From assembly GCA_028532985.1 (NCBI GenBank), contig JANCIK010000001.1, positions 1,364,001 to 1,428,000 of the forward strand: a DNA stretch of 64,000 nucleotides, read 5' to 3'. Below, piece after piece: positions 43,398 through 54,755 of this stretch; position 1 is the first letter of the stretch; the number at the start of each line of letters is the position of its first letter. The position numbers were made by a program, and so were the translations under genes. This stretch comes from Stropharia rugosoannulata (lineage: Eukaryota > Basidiomycota > Agaricomycetes > Agaricales > Strophariaceae). The notes below the pieces were generated by a model. It searched no databases. It saw nothing but the letters and a program-made list of their open reading frames with translations, and was not told the DNA's origin.

Positions 43398-44613
43398 TGA
43401 GAGGTCTACTGCGTAGCTAGACTCGAAATCGCGAAACACAACACACACACACACCCAGCGGAGCGAGATCCTATCCCTTAGATCGAGCGAACGCCCTCAA
43501 CTAAATGGCTAGTATAATCTTTGCTCTGCTCTGGTTCCCGTTCTGGGCGTGCGATGCACGCACCTCGTGTCCTCTAGTCTTTGTAACAGCAAGTAGGGCC
43601 TGCAAGTTCGTTTGTAAGGAGGGGTTTAATTCTAGTAAATCTCGGATAGAGCCCGGTTGCTAGTGGCGTACGCTAGGCAAAATGATGAATGAAATAAATT
43701 GTTTTTAGCGAACGGCTTCGCTGCGCGCACTTCCGGGTCCGGTGACCTCGTGCGATGCGCGGACTCTCCAAAGTCCAACAATCCCAAGACTCTCCAAAGT
43801 CTTTCACCCGGCGGTGCAGTCTCACAGTCTAAACACTACAGTGCGAGTTTCCGTACACAGTTGTACTGACTCCTCACTGAGCTCTCCAAATGACCCGGTG
43901 GCCAGAAGCTATCCAAAACTCCTATGATTCACAAACACTTCACAGTTAAGACCCTAACAAAAGCTAAACACAGCCCGCTGACGGCCTGGGACGGAACCCA
44001 GCACACAGATCTAGTGGGTAGACAATTGCTTAAATTCCTATAGACAAAGATACAGGTTTATATGCGATGCGCGCTTGTGTACTAATGATACGGTAAAGTA
44101 AATACTAGCAACGCGCGGCCAAAGGTCCGCGCATTGCATCCGGGCTCCCCTTTAGTGTTCCAGCCCCTGGGCAGCCGCTGCACGCATGTCGTTCGTTCCC
44201 TCGGGCTTTCGCGCGTCTTTTTGATGCGCGCCGCCACGGTCACATGATGTGTGGACTTAGGCCAATTCTGCCTTTGCGACGCGCGCACATGAGATGCGCG
44301 CACAGCCCTTCACACCGCCCTTGGTACTCGCTCAGCTGTACTCACACCGCACTTGGCTGGTGCTTAACCGTTCTACACACACCTAATTGCTCGCACAGAT
44401 GGCCAAGCTATGCACTTTTAAAAACTTGTACAGTTCGCTGCCCAATCCTTCTCACAATAGGTGCGCACAGGCGCTCGTAGTCATGATGCGCGCTGATAGC
44501 TATAGACTATGAGTCAGGCCCAACTCTAGTCTCTCTGTGTTCTCCCGCGCGCAGCTATCCCACTAACGGACCTTCTGACTGTTTACACCCGTAGCCAAAA
44601 AGCAGCCCTGTCA
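43398..44613 (-). mobile_element. 5' LTR B of the Gypsy element
   Basis: 1,216 bp with TG..CA ends, directly followed on the minus strand by the primer binding site and gag. It is the 5' LTR of the element whose internal part runs down to 17905. Right flank is GCGA (44614-44617), the same target site as the solo LTR A at 16110. The expected 3' LTR is not seen in a normal position at the far end. Confidence 0.88.
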
Positions 44614-44915
44614 GCGAGTGCGTCGACGGGGTTCCATATCTCTATGGCGGGGTGTACAGTTTTAGTTGCTATTATAGCTGTGGTATTTGTTGAAACAGGA
44701 GCGGAGACTTTGTTCACCGCGAAATTCTTCGATGGCTCAAGTGCAAAATCGCGTACTTTGATAGGAGAGTGGTTCTTCTTCGTCTTCTTGTTGTCTGATG
44801 TATCTGGGTGAATCTTCTCCGGACAGTCCAGTCGCTTTCTAATGGCCTTGTGATATTTTGAAGGTATGAAGTCCGCTTTTATGGAATCGAGTGGAGGCTG
44901 AAATGATGCTGCCAT
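44614..44915 (-). pseudogene. 5' fragment of the LTR-split gene (second copy)
   Basis: The start codon at 44915 is followed by the same MAASFQPPLD N-terminus as the gene at 17624. It runs to WNPVDALA and is cut by the LTR at 44613. This copy has four G in the run that has only three at 17340, so its frame stays open to the LTR. The remainder of the gene is missing here and matches what lies left of the solo LTR at 16109. Unknown family. Confidence 0.7.
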
Positions 44916-45368
44916 AGACCTTAATCTACTTCAAAGGGTTCAGATGTTACTGCATAGTCAACGTTACAGTATAAGCATAAATATAAGTGACTTACAAATT
45001 ACAATGTGTGCAAGAATCAAAACACCAGAGTCTCTACCACAGCCTTTGGATTTTCAAGATGATTGTAGCACAAACGGTGTCAACGACGCCCTAGAAACCC
45101 AAGGCACCAGACTCAGAACAACTTCCAGGTGACCTGGTAACCCAGAATCACTCTACAGTAAGGTGATGAGCAGTAAGATATGAGCGGTTTTGGAATTGCT
45201 GAAGTCGGGGGACAATAAATTCGGAGGCGCTGATTCGGTGAGAGAGGAAGTGCCAACTTTGCGCTGAGCCCGAATGGCAGAAGCTAAGCAGAAGCACATA
45301 ACAATTATATAATCATTTGAAACCGGCCAGAAGAGTTCAGTCACTCCGAGGAGCCCACACCTCCAGTC
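44808..45368. repeat. Duplicated gene-start module, copy 3
   Basis: Near-identical to 13147-13718, ending at the same CACACCTCCAG with an 8-10 bp gap shortly before. It is the promoter and first codons of the LTR-split gene. Confidence 0.8.
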
Positions 45369-46619
45369 TTTCCAACGGTACTAACCTAACTTCTCACAAC
45401 ATGGTGACCGAGTGCCATACTTGGACATCTTTGCGTTTGAATCAAGTGAAATACACACTTACGAGTTGATGAGATATTTGCTTGACTTTCTGACCTTCGG
45501 GGAAATATCACTGTAGTGTACCTTGGTGACATCGTTGACTTTGAAGAAGTTGCTCTTTAATACTTTCACTCTGTGTCTCAAACTCTGTACCAACTTTATT
45601 GACACTTTAACTTTGGTATTTTTTGGCTACTTTAATATAAGAACTTTGTACTGTCTTTTACTACTCAGGAGTATCTTTACTTTTATGTTAGCAGTGACTT
45701 TGACTTTGAAAATGTAACTTCAATATCTACTATTAGTCACACCTGTTACAGCCAGATACATGCGGCTGGTTGTTGCCGTGGTCAGGACCTCGAGGACCTC
45801 TGGTTCTTTTTATCACGGAGATACTTATGCCTATGGCTGTTCTCGTGTGCCTAGTAAATCTTCAAGTGATAACGAGGGGCCAAGGGAATTTGGACTCAAC
45901 TTTGTGCGTGGTGTCAATGAGTGCAAGGTGCGTGCTGTCGCATCAAAAGCCTGCTGGCCATCTGCGCCGGCACGGCGCATGGAGGTGCACTTTAGGCGCC
46001 CGTGTTATTGGTACTACCACTGATCCCTGCATAACAGTAGGTAGTGGTGGCCGTGTGCTACAGTACCCCAGATGTTGGCAAGCCATTAACTGCAAGTGCA
46101 CTACACAAACTCGACGCAGAGTGTTATAAGTCATAGAGCAGTAACAGCTTGCGTGACCCAAGCGTGACCGCGCACATACTACCGTTGTAGTGCCCCTCGT
46201 TAACCTTGCGGATCCCCAATGTAGATCAGGACTGGGACCAGACTTCGCCAAACTTTTCAAGCACGCTGTTAGCTTGTTCTGCTTTGGTTCTGCTTGCAGG
46301 CTACAGGCTACCCGTCAACACAATGATAAGACAACCAAAAGACTTCAATACCCCAATCTTAGTGTTACATACAACAAATATGTATTCTGTTAAATAAAAG
46401 TAAAGTTCATGAACGCGACTGCATAACAGCTATTGACGACTGCTTCATACCGTCCGAGAATAACAACCTCGCAACTAGAATAACAACTAAATTAACAAGC
46501 ACAAGTTAAGCATAATAAGTATAGCAGGAGCAACTTAGCGCAAGGAGAAAAAAGGACGAGACGAACTGGATAAGTTTATGAGAATGTCCTTGAATACTAA
46601 CGGTCTTGTTATAACAATT
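45369..46619. other. Intergenic region
   Basis: About 1.25 kb. A stretch at 45510-45720 is rich in degenerate ACTTTGAC-type words. Frames near 45760-46260 look random. No RNA gene or terminus is recognised. Confidence 0.35.
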
Positions 46620-48769
46620 TTACGCCTTCGTTTCCTTCATGTTGCTGTCATTATTCTCCAAGACAAAGCGTGCATCAGAGTTCGCCCAAGGCCTATATCT
46701 TGATTCGCGTTCAATTTTTGAATGTTGCGCCTGATGAGCATACATAAACGAGGCAGCAAAGCGGGTACTGCCTGGAAGGCGATTGTCAAGTGTGAAAAGA
46801 TCAATATTACGATCATCAGACCCCCTGCATTCTTCTTTCAGAATAGATATTCTTGCTTCGATATCACGTAGAGCTGCGCTATCCCCTTGGTACAAATGTA
46901 GAAGAGGAACCACTTTGCGCATCCAGTAGTCGAGGTCAAGCATTGTGGCAGATTGACGGAGAGAAGCTGCACTTCTAGCATCTGAAGCGGAGGCAAAAAA
47001 CTCTTCCAAGGTCTCAATGGGACACTGAGCAAGGAAAGCACGGAGCTGGTAAGTAATAGTTTAGTTGTTTGTCATCCGCATATATAGGTGGAGCTTACAG
47101 CAGCGGGATCTTCCAGATGGCGTTCTTGGACAAATTTTTGGTGTGCTGAGAGTGCTGCAGTTGCATCTTCCGAGAGTTTCGAGGTAAGGCATAAAGGATC
47201 ACCGTCATAATGTTCTTCGTCGCTCCTAGAGGCGTAATCGTAATAATCATCCTGTCGAGAAATGGTGTTGTCATTAAGGGAGCAGAAAAATGAAATACAA
47301 CTCGTACACGTACATGTGTGTCAGATTTTGCCAGTGGCTCATCATTGTCAGTTATAGGGGAGGCAGCAAGCCAAACACCCTCATCTTCGCTAGTGGAACT
47401 CGAGCATCAGGAAAAAGACTTTTTTGAAAAAAGTCTTTTAATTTTTTAAAAAGACTTAAAAAGACTCAAAAAGACCCCAGGAGACCTGGGTCTCTAAGAG
47501 ACTTTTAAAGCAAAGTCTCCAGGTATCAAACTTTTAAAGACTTTTTTATGTCTCTGGGAGTCTCTTTAATGTCTTTTTATGTGTTCATAATGTCTCTAGA
47601 TATCTCTAAATGTCTTTTAATGTTACATTTTTGCTTTATAAAAACATTAAAAACATGACCTCATCTTAGCCAAATCACTACTACATAGATTAGATTGAAT
47701 TTGTAAGTGTATTGGTAAGTAGGTAATTAGGTATATTTAAATGTACTTTAGATTTGTCATGAAGTAATTATATTAGTCAGCACATTACATAGACATACAA
47801 TGGCAAATAAACCATCACATTAACTTGGGTACAATGGGAAGAGGAACTTATGTTGTGGAAATAATTTGCATTTGCCAGGAATTGAACCAACAGCTTCATG
47901 CATGACTTAAAACCAGCATACTTCCCCCTACACCATGTGCCTGTGTATATAGACTCACTGCAGGTCAAATATGATGGTAATGCTCTAGACTACATTAATT
48001 TATTACATCACAAGTCATTGAATTTAGTCATGTTCAGATGTATTTTATATAAGATTTACAATGTAGATTACAAGTATTAGTTGACAATAGCTATTCATAA
48101 GTCAATTTTTTCCCAGCTCTTTATGTCTTTAAATGTCTTTTTGAGTCTTTTTGTAGCTTTTTAATACACTTTATGAGACATTTTTAAAATCTTTTAGAGA
48201 CATAAAAAGATTTATACAATTACATCAATACATTTAAATACCTAAAAAAAATTGAAAGACTTTAAAAGACATAAAAAGACCTAAAAAGACATTGGAAGAA
48301 TTACAAATTTCCCTAAAGTCTCTAGGAGACCTTTAAAAGTATAAAAAAGACATAAAATTCACCAAAAGACATATTGATGTCTCAAAAAGACACTAAATTT
48401 TCCAAGAGACATATAGATGTCTCAAAAAGTCTCTTTTCCAAAAAGTGGTTTTCCTGATGAGATGCTTGCAGACCAAGCGTGAATACGATCTGCAGAACCA
48501 AGTTGCTGGAATGTAGATGAGGGTGGATCAATGGGTGCGATGACACTCGTTGAGTCTTTCATCTGGCTAGCTGAAGATTCTGAGGTAATGGGACTGGGAT
48601 TACAATCTGTGAAAGTGCTGAGTCCTTCTACATGTAAAAGATTTGTGTCCTTGGAATCTGCCGAAGGAGTAAAATAGACATGGTGATCATGAGAGTAGGG
48701 TTGAGGCATTACTGTGGATTGACTGTGGATGGTAACAAGCACTTTGAGACACTGGGAAATGGGAGTCAA
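46620..48769 (-). pseudogene. Unknown gene split by the second 1-kb transposon
   Basis: The start is near 48769. The first exon (Ser/Thr-rich) ends SADRIHAWSASIS at 48457, where the transposon inserts. Excision with one AT copy gives SASIS|CSSSTSEDEGVW in frame. Two introns then follow (about 47313-47248 and 47098-47049). The second last exon reads YDYASRSDEEHYDGDPL with a helical AALSAHQKFVQERHL; the last exon reads LRAFLAQCPIETLEEFF, SLRQSATMLDLDYWMRKVV and DIEARISILKEEC to the stop at 46620. It is about 330 residues and not recognised as a family. The clean excision supports a recent insertion. Confidence 0.6.
47408..48456. mobile_element. Non-autonomous Plavaka-related transposon, copy 2 (1,049 bp)
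   Basis: Same termini and internal order as the copy at 39386-40421, with AT on both sides as the target duplication. It has an extra short insertion (about 10 bp near 47700) compared with copy 1 and carries the same A box (47925-47935) and B box (47878-47888) on the minus strand. Low divergence between the copies points to recent mobilisation in trans by an active transposase. Confidence 0.85.
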
Positions 48770-49920
48770 ATGTAAGTTACTAGGTTCACCTTCACAAATA
48801 ACACGTAATCATGGGAAAGCTGGTGAAAGCGCCACTGAGTCCTCCGCTCACCGCCGGAGCCAAAGATATCTCCCGCCTGCATTCTCAGTACTGTGACATC
48901 AATGGTAAATATAAATGGCGATTTGTTTACATGTGTAGTGAACTTCGCAGTAGACTTTCAGAGGTGCCTGTAGATATTTGTACAAGCCCCGTCACTGCGC
49001 GGTGTTTCAGAGTAGTACTTTATAAGAATTGGGTGTCAGGCCGTGTCATGCAACTCCAAGACAACATATCATAATCTCTAGTTGCATTGTTGTAATTAAT
49101 GACTAGTAGTCTTATTGCTGCTAACTTGTCGGGTTAGAGTCAGACGGCTAGAGTTGGTCGGTTATACCTGGTGCACAGTTCAAGCACAGTTTGAGAATTT
49201 CCGATAGACTGACGAGTCAGTCTTGACTCACCACTACGGAACGGCCCGGTCAGTTGGCCTATTTGCCCCGAACCTCCCACAAGTTGATTTTTGATGTGTG
49301 ACCATCAACCCGGAATCATTTTATTATATCCGGTTAACGCTACTATTCCCAAGGAACTGCGCAAATTTCACACCCTCTTTGGACTTTGGGACTCCCACAT
49401 ATGGGTCTGCATGCAAGTTACGATGAGACCTGTTCAACTCGTCTTCAATTTGGGTGCTCAGTCATCTTTTCCAAAATAGACCTGCAAATACATGTTTGTT
49501 AGTAGATAGTACTAGTACCACTTACTATACAAGTCCAGGGGAATTATTTTTACTGTTTGAATCAAACAGTGATAGTTTGAAGTTGAATGATCATCATAGG
49601 GTCATGATCAATATCCGAGCTGGCATCGGCAGTTTCTCACTCATCGGAGTCAGAAGATTCAAGAAAAGTGAAGTATAGAAATGCATCCAAGAGTCGAAGG
49701 TGTAAGAATACTGGCCTACCCTGGGCTTGCTCGCTCAGAGTAAGGACTCTGTCCAGTGCGAATATTTCCACGCTAGCCGCAGCAGCGAGGCATCATGTCT
49801 CACCATACTGACAATGTTAGCAACAGTTCAACTTCGTCCCATTTGCGTCCAGTTCAATTATTAATAGTGAAGTAAATTTGCCGCTTGCAATACTAGCAAC
49901 AAGCACATGCCACCTTCAAA
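48770..49920. other. Intergenic region
   Basis: About 1.15 kb between divergent genes. It contains no convincing frame; the frame at 48811-49074 has no domain and no intron signs. Confidence 0.35.
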
Positions 49921-52060
49921 ATGACATGCTCATGGGGAGAATCTCACCTAGCAAAGGCGACATATAAATGTAAGTTTGGAGAATGCACGGAGGCCACCGC
50001 CGCCACTCAACCGGAGGGCTCCCTCACATTTGAACTGCCACTCAACATGCCGGACTCGGACTCCAAAGAAACTGACTCGGACACGTCTGACCAGGCGATG
50101 ATATCAAAGCTAATGCCGCCACTACCCTTTTTAATCAATAACTTGGCGGATCACTATAAACGGTATCCCTTCATAGAGCAGGCCAGAGACAGAGTCGATG
50201 TTTCGGCATCCACGGCCGCCATTGGCACCTTCCCAGAATTGGGAGCTGGACAACTCATATCTTTCGATACTATAAGACTTCAAATTCCATCAATAAACGT
50301 AGACGAAAATTTGTCCAGCAACGGCAGTCAAGGCGATGCGTCGCCTTCGCCCTCAGCCAGTCGAAATCAGCTAGGTCGATCCAGTAAGACTGAAGTTGCC
50401 CGTTCTATGACGGCGCACAACTTGCGCAGGACAAATGATATAAAATCGTCTTTCCTTCTAATGTTTAGACGCCAGGTGGGTTTTTTTTTGCCGCGGAGTC
50501 GTGCCAATATTGACATGATGAAACATATTTGACCTTCCTTGGGTGTTCGTTACGACTTTTAGGATGAAATAGATTTGGCAATGGCCCCAGGAAGCAACTA
50601 TGACTTGCGCCTCAAGTCCATGATGTTCTATTTAGAAAGTGTGAGGAATAATTGGGGGGGATTTGCACGGAATAAGTTCGCCCAAGAGTCGAACATCGAC
50701 GGCATGTGGGTCCTAAAGCAGAATTCCTTCGGCAGTGCCAGACAAGCGCTATCGTTCGCCACCTTACACTTGTTCACGCATTACCTGTTCCGTTACTGAA
50801 CGTTGTTTTTGTTATGGCGGGGCGATGCTGTTTGGAACATCTCGGTATGGATAATGAGTCCTTGACATGTTTGAATTGAAGCTAACTCGGCATTTCACTA
50901 TGTACTAGATCATGGTCGGCACCATGATTCGAAGCTTGTTGGACAATGATCCTGCCTATGGGGTCTTGTGGAAACGTGTTGAATCCTCGTCGCTTGCGTC
51001 AAATCTTGTTCCTGGTTTGAAAACCAGTGGCGTGCGCTTCACGTCCGCTTCAAGCCTCAAAGACGACGATCCCTTCTTTGTTTATGTCAAGAATGATCTG
51101 ACACAATGTGTAAGTCTTCCAGTTTCATTGGGTTACTATCATAAGTTTTGATTGTTTGCTTACCGGCCTTCATGTTTTGCATCGCAGTTCAACGAGCTCC
51201 AGGACGACTTTGTGTCCACCATGTTCACTACCGCCAGAGAAGAGTATTTCCGGAAACAGTTGAGTATGTCGCATAAGGAAGAGGTATATCTCGACATCAG
51301 TGAGCTGGGGTATAGCGACGATCCAGAGAGGAAGTACAAGATCGTCGGCCTGTACTACTTGAAGAAGAAGTACGCGGAGAAACATAACACCGCAGCCACA
51401 GTAGCAGGATTAAGTTCCAAAGTCAAAGCGCGCCTCATCGGTTTCTACGTTTCTCCACTTGTCGAGGCTTTATTTCGTTGCGCGGCCGAATATTGGGGGG
51501 TTGATAGCTTATACAACACCAATAGGAGCTCGGCGGCATTGACTGCTCAGGTGTTGACGATGCCAATCGCAGTGGTGAGTAATTGAAACTGAGGATAAAC
51601 ACTCGACTTACCAGCTTCTGATATATCATGACACCATGTACAGGCAGATGTTGTTCTCGCTAGCCTAGCTGGAATGCCCGAAGGTATTGCTGCAGTGCGA
51701 GAGCCAGTTTCTTTGAAGAAAAGCCTTGTCGAGGCTTGTCAGCTGCATTCCCAAGTCCTAGCAAAAATTGTCGGAGAATCTCGACCGCCAGCGCCAGATA
51801 CCGGGAGAGCACAACCGTCTGTGATATATAAATTCTTGGACACTGTCTTGAAGACCTTGCAACTCCCTTCTACCACAACACTTCCAGCACCACCTCTAGC
51901 CGAATTGTCACCCAGAGAGCTTCGTTTTTACTTCGAATCTTTGAAGCATTTTGGGACTGCCACCCAGATTGAGGGAGATAAATTGACCGACGTATTTGAC
52001 AATGATGATATCATGCAGGAGCCGCAGCATGCAAGTCTGCAGAGTAACCGCAGAAGCTGA
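49921..52060 (+). CDS. Unknown basidiomycete protein, about 590 aa
   Basis: ATG at 49921 opens a Cys-containing N-terminus and a long polar region (ending FRRQ at about 50475). Introns are at about 50476-50562, 50800-50910, 51108-51187 and 51577-51642. Later exons read YDLRLKSMMFYLESVRNNWGGFARNKF, IMVGTMIRSLLDND, FNELQDDFVSTMFTTAREEYFRKQL, ERKYKIVGLYYLKKKYAEKHNTAA and VSPLVEALFRCAAEYWGV, then a tail with PRELRFYFESLKHFG and a stop at 52060. It is mostly alpha-helical. No domain recognised; it may be an expanded lineage-specific family. Joins were made by eye. Confidence 0.55.
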
Positions 52061-52611
52061 TTGAGTCACATCCACCAGTGGCAGCCCAAATCGGTCGATA
52101 GCCTGGACTAGCCTGGAGCACCTCCGAAGCATTGTACGTCTCATGGGTTGCAGTCACTGCAGTGGTCATTATTATTACCCTCTCAATCATCTCACGTATC
52201 CTTATGATTTGGATTGTATATGATTTTTTTTGACAAATAAAATGATGGTTTGTTATTGAATTGTAACAGTTACTTTGCAGTTACTACAGGAATTTGCTCT
52301 ATTCTCCGAGCACAAGTTGAAGATCTTGTCAGAACCTTAGCTACAAAAGGAAGTGAAGAGTCAGGCGGCGTAGACTGCAGCACGGCCGCAGTTTTGATAC
52401 GACAGTACTAGTACCATCATAACTCAATGCCCGAAGCTTAGGCGACTACGCCTGTAGGTCTAATACATAGATGCGGAGTTGGCCCACAGAAGTACCACAC
52501 TTCACCAAAGAGTGCGATGCATGGCTGCGGGATCCGTTGCAGCGGCTCTAGCATATATATAGCATTGCATCTAAACGGCATGAAACTTCAACAGGGAATC
52601 GTCACTTCATT

Positions 52612-53541
52612 ATGCCGATCACTTCATCGCAATGGAATGATAACTACGATTCTAATAGGGAGAAGGGGCCAATGCCAACCACTGCATTGTCGAGTGTCAT
52701 AACCAAGTTTCCACCGCTTCACCCCCGAGCGAGAAAGAGAACTAATGGATACTATATGCTTCCGCGCTCACCACTGTCCCCAAGCCCAAACTCAGCGAGC
52801 GAAAATGATGAAAACATCCTGAATAACGGCGGACGGTATATAGGACGATCATATGGCAAGAATTTGGCACAAAAAACTGCGGGTGAGTCTCTGATATCAA
52901 CCTCAACCTTCCTAAGCTAGATCCGGGACAGTAGTTTCGAACCTGGCAATTGAACCTTTCCAATTGAATGCTCTGTCGCATATACAGAAAGTGGGCGGTA
53001 TCGATGTAAATATGGCATCACGTTTCAACCCTTCGCTGGAATACAAGACGTCATTTTCGCAATTATTAAGCCTTGACTGGCTGCCTGTGTACGGGCTACC
53101 CAGAGATCAGTTCTGGAAGTTGTTTAGGAGGTGTCAGGTTTGTCTAAATTTCATGACGACAAGAACAGTGCCCTATCACAAATGTCCAGGTAAATGTGTT
53201 GGTAGTAATTGTTGCCATTTGAGTTTGAGTTAACTCTTGTGTTAATGTCAGGACTTGTCGATATATTCAGCCCAAATACGAAGGCTGGTCAAGTGTCCAT
53301 AAGGTTGCTCGATGCCCACGACCCCGACAATGCCGCAGGTATTCCAAAAGAGATTTTCGAGGAAATATTTTATGTCTGTGAACAATGCGGACGCTACATG
53401 ACCAAGAGAGTTGCCGAAAGCCATCATGATGACGATCCTGCTGACGATTCCGACGATAACGAAGGTGGCAGCTTTCCAGCCACTCCGAAGCGCTGCATTG
53501 TCCTACAACAGCCTAGCTCTGACAATGGTATGAGGAAATAA
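52612..53541 (+). CDS. Small protein with two Cys/His finger-like motifs
   Basis: ATG at 52612 gives a polar N-terminus with PSPNSASENDEN. After an intron near 52882-52935 it reads VSNLAIEPFQLNALSHIQKVG and RDQFWKLFRRCQVCLNFMTTR with a VPYHKCPG end: CxxC plus H.C. After a second intron near 53190-53251 it reads LVDIFSPNTKAGQVSIRLLD, then CEQCGRYMTKRVAESHHDDD (CxxC plus HH), then an acidic/Ser tail to the stop at 53541. The two matching CxxC..H clusters suggest paired zinc sites. No named family. Confidence 0.5.
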
Positions 53542-54755
53542 GGAAGAGAGAACGAATCAATGTGCGGTAAAGACATCCAGTTTCATAGTGTCCGCCCTCC
53601 TACCCAAGGGTAATTCTAATGGGAAGACCATTGGCCGGATGAACATTCAGAACTGATGTACTGCGCTCTGCTGGTAGCACTGAGAATGAGTAACAAAGAA
53701 TCCATACTTAAATGTACCCGATGTAGAAGGCAATCAATTATGTTTGAGATCATATGTCTTGAAACTTTCTGAAGCTGTTCTTTTACTACTCAGTGAGAAA
53801 GGATTAACGTTGAGAATGAGTACTAGTATGTAGAACTCACCGTCATTGCAAAACTGAGCCTGAGGTACGTCAAGCCCGAGCATCCGACTTTCAGTCTATT
53901 TGAGTGTACCATGGACTCCAAGGATACATAGACAATTAAGACCGGTTGTATTTTGGAAACCCAAAATACTTGCCCTGCGTGTTGGCTGATTCTGAGTGGT
54001 TAACAATTCTTGGCTCGAGTGCGCAGTCCAAAATTATGATAATTTAATCGGAGTTTGAAAAGCCTTAAGGGACGGTCACCAGCAAGTTGGGTGTAACTTC
54101 CAAGTGATGTCTTGGGTCTCCAAGACATTACACTATGCTCCCCTCAAATATTCCTGGGTATCTAGAATATTTTATTCCTCTTCGTTTTCTTTTGGAGCCG
54201 CAAAACTTTCCGCCAGTATCACCAGCGTAATCGCATCAGGAGAATATATCTTCCATTCTCAATCCATTCTTAATGAACATGAACAGCGGCTCGTACATTT
54301 CTAGCAGCTCGTCGACCACGAACTCAACCACTGAAGTAGCAGTACAGCAATGTAACAGAACCCCTCCGCGACTACCTCTAGTACAGTAAAGACATAACTG
54401 GTTCCAGGTTACCAAGCTACTTCTACCAATCAGCCGACTCGTATTTAGCTTCGTTCCGTGAAGCGAAGCCACCTCTGGCCCTCATTACCTCGAGAACTCG
54501 AAGATACAATCAAGCTCCTACTCTAGAGGGCTTTGCTTCCTACTGGATTATACGCCACAACGGAGTATTTGCTATGAACTTCTTTCCCCGTCGCAGGTAT
54601 GAACTTCTTTCCCCGTCGCAGGCACCTTTCAGGCTGGAATAGTAGACACGACTTCGACCATATGTAATTCATTTTCAGACAACTAAACAATTTCGTGTAC
54701 CCCGAAAAGAATGATTGAATGATGCAGCAGACGCAATTACTCCGTGCATAGGCAG
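53542..54755. other. Intergenic region
   Basis: About 1.2 kb without a recognised gene. It holds an exact tandem duplication of 25 bp at 54573-54622 (TATGAACTTC start, TCGCAGG end). Confidence 0.4.
54573..54622. repeat. Exact tandem duplication, 2 x 25 bp
   Basis: 54573-54597 and 54598-54622 are identical. Such a perfect duplication looks recent, perhaps replication slippage. Confidence 0.8.

Noticed and set aside
45760..46260. Overlapping frames with many Cys and Arg
   Set aside because: No splice pattern or family resemblance; both strands are equally open.
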